A stretch of 64,000 nucleotides of DNA from Hymenobacter latericoloratus. GTDB lineage: Bacteria; Bacteroidota; Bacteroidia; Cytophagales; Hymenobacteraceae. Where the stretch lies: the NCBI RefSeq assembly GCF_014199535.1, contig NZ_JACHNV010000001.1, positions 62,001 to 126,000 on the forward strand, written 5' to 3'. Below are positions 59,870 through 64,000 of the stretch, piece by piece; position 1 is the first letter of the stretch, and each line of letters begins with the position of its first letter. Made by a program: the position numbers and the translations under genes. The notes below the pieces were generated by a model. It made no database searches. It saw only the letters and a list, made by a program, of their open reading frames with translations, and was not told the origin of the DNA.

Positions 59870-60283
59870 ATGACTTCCACTACCCTTGCCGATTTTCTGC
59901 ACCTGACTTACCGCCCCGATCTGGGTATTGTAGCCGTTCGCTGGACGCGTCCCACGGCCTCGCACGAGTTGCGGACCGGCTACCAGGAGGTACTGCGCTA
60001 CGCCACCGCTTGCGACCTGTGCCGCCGGTGGCTGATTGACTCCCGTCGGCGCCTGGAAGTAGATGCCCGCGACGTGCACTGGCTGACTACCGTGTTTTAT
60101 CCCCTGCTGCGCCAGCACCTCGGCAACCAGGCCTACCTGGCGTTTCTGGTGGCTCCTCACCAGCTCAACGATGTGCACGACGATACCCTGCCTTCCCTGC
60201 CTTATACTCACGGCAACTACTGCTCCCTAAACCAGTTTACCGATGAGGGTGAAGCCGTCCGGTGGCTATGCTCACACGGGTAG
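59870..60283 (+). CDS. STAS-like small protein, paralogue B
   Basis: 137 aa from the ATG at 59870. The pattern matches 45436-45861: LTYRPDLGIVAVRWTRPTA, ELRTGYQEVLRYATACDLC, RRWLIDSRRRLEVDARDVHW, VFYPLLRQHLGNQAYLAFLV and FTDEGEAVRWLCSHG. Several positions are identical, so common descent is clear. No membrane segment. A 23-bp hairpin follows. Confidence 0.75.
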   Translation: MTSTTLADFLHLTYRPDLGIVAVRWTRPTASHELRTGYQEVLRYATACDLCRRWLIDSRRRLEVDARDVHWLTTVFYPLLRQHLGNQAYLAFLVAPHQLNDVHDDTLPSLPYTHGNYCSLNQFTDEGEAVRWLCSHG

Positions 60284-60322
60284 CCAGCAAGCCGCTGAAG
60301 GTACGGCTCATCAGCCACGATG

Positions 60323-60372
60323 CTACACACAACAAGTGCGCGGCCATACGGCCGCGCACTTGTTGTGTGTAG
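60323..60372. other. Perfect 23-bp hairpin without T run
   Basis: The arms 60323-60345 and 60350-60372 are perfect complements (starting CTACACACAACAAGTGCGCG) around ATAC. The stem is followed by GGGGG, so it is unusual for a terminator. Downstream, 60373-60656 is AT-rich with no gene. Confidence 0.75.
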
Positions 60373-60543
60373 GGGGTGCTAAGACCGTTGTTGCCCGCAC
60401 CATGGTGGGGCTGAGGGGAGCATAGAGCGGCGGCAAGCAGGAGCTTGTCAGGGCTAATAAAAGCAGGTAAGTACATTGGTTTTATAAGAAAAGTTACATA
60501 AAATAAAGTTAATATTCGAAACACCGTCGGAATGATAGAATTA

Positions 60544-60551
60544 TAATTTTG
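60544..60551 (+). promoter_or_regulatory. -7 element for the basic secreted protein
   Basis: TAATTTTG is an exact TAnnTTTG match in an AT-rich stretch (60373-60656), about 105 bases before the ATG, giving a long leader. No -33 element is clear. Confidence 0.45.
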
Positions 60552-60656
60552 CCCAGATAAAATCTTTATATCAGGTTGTTAGGTGAATAATAAAAAGATT
60601 TACTCTATCTTAGGTGCCGATAGTAGGTAGTTTTCTTCCACTTCTTATTCTTTCTT

Positions 60657-60965
60657 ATGTTCAAAACAATACTCTTGTTGTTTTTGGCCTTTCTGATGTT
60701 CCTGGAGCCGGAGGCGGTACAGGCTGAAACAGGAGGCAGCCCATTGGTTGGCACAGAAATGGTAGAAAGCACGCCCGTATTCCGGCGTACCTACAAGCGC
60801 GGCCGACCCAACTACAAACGCTACCGCGGCAACAGCCGGCACAAGATGAAAAAGCTGGGCCCCTTCCGCCGCTGGAAGCTCCGCCGCAAAGCCCAGAAGA
60901 AACGCAAGCAGCGCACCCCCAGCGTGCAGGTAGGAGCACCCACCCGCAGCATGCCCAAAAAATAG
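60657..60965 (+). CDS. Small, highly basic secreted protein
   Basis: 102 aa. A signal peptide of about 23 residues (MFKTILLLFLAFLMFLEPEA ... VQA) precedes a mature part packed with Arg and Lys (RRTYKRGRPNYKRYRGNSRH, FRRWKLRRKAQKKRKQRT). It may bind anionic surface polymers or DNA outside the cell, or be cleaved to a cationic peptide. This is inference. No known family recognised. Its upstream region is unusually AT-rich. Confidence 0.7.
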   Translation: MFKTILLLFLAFLMFLEPEAVQAETGGSPLVGTEMVESTPVFRRTYKRGRPNYKRYRGNSRHKMKKLGPFRRWKLRRKAQKKRKQRTPSVQVGAPTRSMPKK

Positions 60966-60979
60966 CAGCACCCCCTCAG

Positions 60980-61027
60980 GCAAAGAGCCGGTTTCCGCAC
61001 GTCGCGGAAACCGGCTCTTTGCTTTTC
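60980..61027. terminator. Terminator after the basic protein
   Basis: A 19-bp perfect stem (60980-60998 and 61004-61022, starting GCAAAGAGCCGGTTTCCGC) with a 5-base loop, followed by TTTTC. Confidence 0.85.
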
Positions 61028-61096
61028 AAGGCTACCTACCGCCGCCGGGGGTAGGGCCCGCAGGTGCGGAAGAATGACCCAAATGCCACAAGGGAG

Positions 61097-62395
61097 CTAC
61101 CAGCTGCCGCTGTTGTCGTCGTCGCCATCAAACCCACCCCCGCCCGTGTCGTCCGACGACATATCATCGTAGGAGGAAGCATCGTCAGAGGAAAAGTAGT
61201 CGGGCTCATTCGCCGTGTAGTCCTCCGAGAAGTAGTCCGGGCCGGCCTCGTCCGGGGTGCCGGTGTTATCCAGGGCCGGGAAGCCGCCGGATGCCGCCCC
61301 GGCGCCGCCTATGGCTCCGGCGGCAGCATCGTGGCCCAGGGAAGGAGGGAGAGTGTCCGGGTTCAGGACGCTGCTATCCGGCCGGTCGTGGCCCTCAGCC
61401 ATGCGGTTGCCCAGGTAAGCGCCCGCTGCGGCCGCCGCTCCGGTCATGAGCATGCCGCCCATGCCACTGCCCAGGCCGCCACCCCCGCCGCCGAAGCCGC
61501 TGTTGCGGTTGGGCAGAAAATCGGGGGCGCCGCCGGGTTGGTTAGCGTGTGGCCCGTAGTTGCCGGCCGGGGCGTTGGGTTGGCGGGGCAGGAAATCGGG
61601 GGCCGGAGCAGTGCCGGCACCATAGGTGCCGGGGGCGCTGGGTGCGGCCGGGCCACGCCGCCGGAATAGCTTTGATACCAGCCAGATGCCCCCACCTATT
61701 ACCACCACGCCCAGTACCAGCGTACCAATGCCAAAGCCCGAAGTAGCCGGCTCAGGCGCGGCAGCGGGCGTCATCATGGGGTCGGGGGTAGCGGCACTGG
61801 CGGGCAGCTCGTTGCTGAGGCCGCTGCTGGGGGCGGTGCCCAAATCGTTGGGGGAGGAAGAGGGGGTAGCAGCGGCGGCTGGCTGGTTCTGGCGCGGGTC
61901 GGAGCTGGGGTTGGCGGCCAGCATCAGGGTGTTGAGGCCGGTGCGCAGGCCGGCAAAGTAGCGGCCCTGCTTGAAGCTGGGCGTCATCTGCTCCCGAATT
62001 ACCCGCTGGGTCAGCTCGGGCGTAATGCGGTCCTGCAGGCCCGAGCCGGCCTGAATGGTTACCTGCCGGTCCTGGGCACTCAGCAGTACCACCAGCCCGT
62101 TGTTTTTGTCGCGCTGCCCAATGCCCCAGGCCGTGCCCAGGGCCCGGGCATACTCGGCGGCGCTGCGCCCACCCAAGGAAGGCACCGTTACCACCACCAT
62201 CTGGGTACCGGTTTCATCGGCGTAGCGGCGCAGGCCGCTCTCGAGGGTTTTGGCGTTGGCAGGGGGTAGGAGCTGGGCCTGGTCGTTGAGGAACTGGAAC
62301 GGCGAGGGCCGGGGCGGCAGCTCCTGGGCCGTGCCCGTGGCCGACCAGCCCAGGCCCACCACGAAAAGCCACAGAAAAAGAAGAAGGCGGTGCAT
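61097..62395 (-). CDS. TPM domain-containing protein
   Basis: 432 aa. Signal peptide ending at TGTAQ. The TPM domain (about residues 35-160) has FLNDQAQLLPPANAKTLESG, MVVVTVPSLGGRSAAEYARA and AWGIGQRDKNNGLVVLLSAQ with the QVTIQAGSGLQDRITPE loop. A membrane segment (TLVLGVVVIGGGIWLVSKLF, about 225-245) is followed by a Gly/Pro-rich region and an acidic Asp/Ser tail ending GGGFDGDDDNSGSW. TPM proteins in other bacteria assist photosystem or phosphatase functions; the role here is unknown. Confidence 0.88.
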   Translation of the reverse strand: MHRLLLFLWLFVVGLGWSATGTAQELPPRPSPFQFLNDQAQLLPPANAKTLESGLRRYADETGTQMVVVTVPSLGGRSAAEYARALGTAWGIGQRDKNNGLVVLLSAQDRQVTIQAGSGLQDRITPELTQRVIREQMTPSFKQGRYFAGLRTGLNTLMLAANPSSDPRQNQPAAAATPSSSPNDLGTAPSSGLSNELPASAATPDPMMTPAAAPEPATSGFGIGTLVLGVVVIGGGIWLVSKLFRRRGPAAPSAPGTYGAGTAPAPDFLPRQPNAPAGNYGPHANQPGGAPDFLPNRNSGFGGGGGGLGSGMGGMLMTGAAAAAGAYLGNRMAEGHDRPDSSVLNPDTLPPSLGHDAAAGAIGGAGAASGGFPALDNTGTPDEAGPDYFSEDYTANEPDYFSSDDASSYDDMSSDDTGGGGFDGDDDNSGSW

Positions 62396-62505
62396 AATGT
62401 CGGGGAGTTAGGGTGAAGGAAATACAGCCTTCTTGTACGTTCGGGGGCCTGAAGTGGCTATGGTTCAGTAAATGGGGAGCTTCGCGTGAAAATCCGGCTA
62501 ACGCA

Positions 62506-62540
62506 GCAAGGCCGGCCCCACGGGGCCGGCCTTGCGTTTG
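62506..62540. terminator. GC-rich hairpin between TPM and Hsp20 genes
   Basis: GCAAGGCCGGCCCC and GGGGCCGGCCTTGC pair perfectly around AC. On the minus strand it lies just after the Hsp20 stop, but the T run is weak. Confidence 0.6.
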
Positions 62541-62561
62541 ATGCTCCATCAGTGAGGCAAC

Positions 62562-63182
62562 TCAGGAACCTACCCCGGAGCTTTGGGGGCGGTTTCTCAT
62601 TTCCTCAGTGGGGTCAGTGGAGGCTGCGGTTTCGTCCGACAGATGCCCGTTACCGGTGTGGCCGCCCAACTGCACCGCTACATCGGTGGCCTGCTGGCCC
62701 ACGCGCTCCGATATCTGGCCGGGTCTGTTATTCTGGCCCTGGCCGCCGCGCACCTCAATCTGGTGGCGCATGGTTTTCTTCTCGTCCTTGGGTACGCTTA
62801 CGTGCAGAATGCCGTCCTCGAAGTGGGCCTCAATGCCGCTGGCCTCCACCGTATCGGGCAGCTGGAAGGCGCGGTGGAACGAGCCGAAGGAGCTTTCCAC
62901 CATGTGGTAGCGCCGCTCGCTCTGTTCCTGGCGGAAGTGCCGCTCGCCCGAAATAGTCAGGCGGCCCTGGTGGAAATCCACTCTGATGTCTTCGCGCTTC
63001 AGGCCGGGTAGGGCAGCTTCTATCTCGTAGCTTTTCTCGGTTTCGTAGGCATCAACGTGGGGCGAGAAGCTGTTCACCCGCCCCCGGGAGGCCAGCGAGT
63101 CGTTGAAAAACCGGTCGAGCATGGTGCTGAAGCTGGACGAGGCCAGGTCGGAAAATGAATCCTGATACTTCTGAATAGCCAT
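62562..63182 (-). CDS. Hsp20/alpha-crystallin small heat shock protein
   Basis: 206 aa from the ATG at 63182 (MAIQKYQDSFSDLASSSFS). The alpha-crystallin domain is clear: VDAYETEKSYEIEAALPGLK, REDIRVDFHQGRLTISGERH, SFGSFHRAFQLPDTVEASGI and FEDGILHVSVPKDEKKTMRH. A long hydrophilic tail rich in Gly, Gln and Thr follows, without an IxI motif. It prevents protein aggregation. Its 5' leader has an 8-bp hairpin (63191-63223). Confidence 0.92.
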   Translation of the reverse strand: MAIQKYQDSFSDLASSSFSTMLDRFFNDSLASRGRVNSFSPHVDAYETEKSYEIEAALPGLKREDIRVDFHQGRLTISGERHFRQEQSERRYHMVESSFGSFHRAFQLPDTVEASGIEAHFEDGILHVSVPKDEKKTMRHQIEVRGGQGQNNRPGQISERVGQQATDVAVQLGGHTGNGHLSDETAASTDPTEEMRNRPQSSGVGS

Positions 63183-63190
63183 GGTTATGT

Positions 63191-63223
63191 GCCGTTTTAA
63201 CGTGAAACATCGCTGAAAACGGC
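63191..63223 (-). promoter_or_regulatory. Leader hairpin upstream of Hsp20
   Basis: GCCGTTTT (63191-63198) and AAAACGGC (63216-63223) are complementary and lie 9-41 bases upstream of the Hsp20 ATG. The remainder of the 346-base gap to 63528 shows no gene. Confidence 0.4.
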
Positions 63224-63513
63224 ATTTTATACGACTTGCCAAATCAGAGGTTATTGTGGAACCAGCGTGTTTTTGGCGCCTTGTGTGGGGCTACACGTGT
63301 CGGTTATAAAATCGTACGCTATCCACGGGTATTCGGGCCAGGCTACCCTGCCAAGGCCTGGAGCGGCGGTTTATCTATGGCGAGTGGAAACCTGGCCCCG
63401 CAGAACTGGCGCGGTGACCCGCGCGCTAGCTCTGCGGAACCAGGCTTCTCGTTTCCTGTTGTTTTCGCTAACAGAAATACCGCGGCAGCCGTATTTCCTG
63501 CCCGGCAATAGCG

Positions 63514-63521
63514 TACTTTTG
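63514..63521 (+). promoter_or_regulatory. -7 element at the last gene
   Basis: TACTTTTG matches TAnnTTTG and lies seven bases before the ATG at 63529, implying a very short leader. Confidence 0.45.
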
Positions 63522-63528
63522 ACAATCC

Positions 63529-63972
63529 ATGAAGCAAGCTGTGTCCACGCCTGTCGTTTACTTTGAGAGTGCTGCGGGCACCCTGCTGGAAGATCCGGCG
63601 GGCTTTATCCGGGCCATTTGGGGTAGCAACGCGCAGCAGTACACCACCGCCGATGCGCAGGAGTTTTTTTCGCAGATGATGGCGGGCATGCAGCGGCGCG
63701 GCTGGAGCCGCATGTTTGTTGATCAAACGCACATGCGTCCGTTCACGGCGGAGGAGCAACGCTGGATATCCCAGGAGTGGCTGCCACGGGCCGTAACGCA
63801 CGGCGGCTACCGACACGGTGCGGTGGTAGTGTCTCCGAACGTAATGGTGCGGCTGGCTACGGCCTATATCACCACCCAGGTCCTGAACCTGTCCCTGATC
63901 TACCGCTCCTTCGATTCCGCAGCGGCGGCCCAGGCCTGGCTTCTGGAGCAGCCCATCTCTCCGGGAAAGTAG
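63529..63972 (+). CDS. STAS-like small protein, paralogue C (divergent)
   Basis: 147 aa. It repeats the plan of the other two: strand (VVYFESAAGTLLEDPAGFIR), helix DAQEFFSQMMAGMQRRGWS, core strand RMFVDQTHMRPFTAEEQRW, helix ISQEWLPRAV, strand YRHGAVVVSPNVMVRLA and end YRSFDSAAAAQAWLLEQ. Identity to the other copies is low, and the RRR of the core is replaced by HMR. No signal peptide. A Bacteroidota STAS-like fold is likely; function unknown. Confidence 0.65.
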   Translation: MKQAVSTPVVYFESAAGTLLEDPAGFIRAIWGSNAQQYTTADAQEFFSQMMAGMQRRGWSRMFVDQTHMRPFTAEEQRWISQEWLPRAVTHGGYRHGAVVVSPNVMVRLATAYITTQVLNLSLIYRSFDSAAAAQAWLLEQPISPGK

Positions 63973-64000
63973 CCGCCCAGGCGGCGGGGCCCTACCCCCA

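Overview
The window looks like chromosome from a GC-rich member of the Bacteroidota, most likely a Hymenobacter-like bacterium of the order Cytophagales. The grounds are a type IX secretion (T9SS) sorting domain, a PorP/SprF protein beside a GldJ-like lipoprotein, many Bacteroidota-type proteins (DUF4382, DUF4783, DUF6799-like, VF530, OmpA with TSP3 repeats), promoter elements of the TAnnTTTG type, few Shine-Dalgarno sequences, and strongly GC-biased codon use that creates long antisense open frames. The genus is an inference. I found no rRNA, tRNA, CRISPR array, transposase or prophage.

Layout. 0-2.8 kb: a truncated GNAT gene, a diacylglycerol-kinase-type gene, a lipoprotein, a DinB protein and a thioredoxin-like protein. 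3-13.4 kb: cell surface and T9SS block, with a 1156-aa multidomain T9SS cargo protein, a DUF4382 lipoprotein, a giant AsmA-like protein, PorP/SprF and GldJ. 13.6-19.3 kb: ComF, an AhpD-like protein, exonuclease III, an amine-oxidase-type flavoprotein, a MORN-type protein and a DUF3365 haem lipoprotein. 19.5-24.6 kb: the thrA-thrB-thrC operon, preceded by a threonine-rich leader peptide and mutually exclusive hairpins that form a classical attenuator. 24.7-33 kb: prfA, a beta-helix lipoprotein, YjbQ, gpmI, DUF4783 and nadC. 33-43.4 kb: small lipoproteins, a methyltransferase, a ZIP transporter, OmpA/TSP3, the CbpA/CbpM chaperone pair, RlpA, a GH25 lysozyme, VF530 and a small Hsp20. 43.5-50.5 kb: a membrane acyltransferase, a GNAT protein, a STAS-like protein, an orphan acyl carrier protein with a short HlyD-like protein under an apparent Rrf2 regulator, pirin, an old-yellow-enzyme oxidoreductase and a pentapeptide protein. 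50.7-57.4 kb: three tandem M13 metallopeptidase lipoproteins. 57.4-64 kb: a BlaI/M56 sensor pair with TonB-plug-like domains, a stand-alone copy of that domain, two more STAS-like paralogues, a very basic secreted protein, a TPM-domain protein and a second Hsp20.

How the genes work together. thrABC makes threonine from aspartate and appears to sense threonine supply through ribosome stalling on the leader. The surface protein at 3.1 kb would be exported by the T9SS, of which PorP/SprF and GldJ are accessory parts. The Rrf2 protein probably represses itself and the HlyD-ACP pair, because near-identical 17-bp dyads lie in front of both. The most notable points are the thr attenuator, the mosaic structure of the third M13 gene, a three-member family of small STAS-like proteins, the paired Rrf2 operators, and several kinds of intergenic palindromic repeat.
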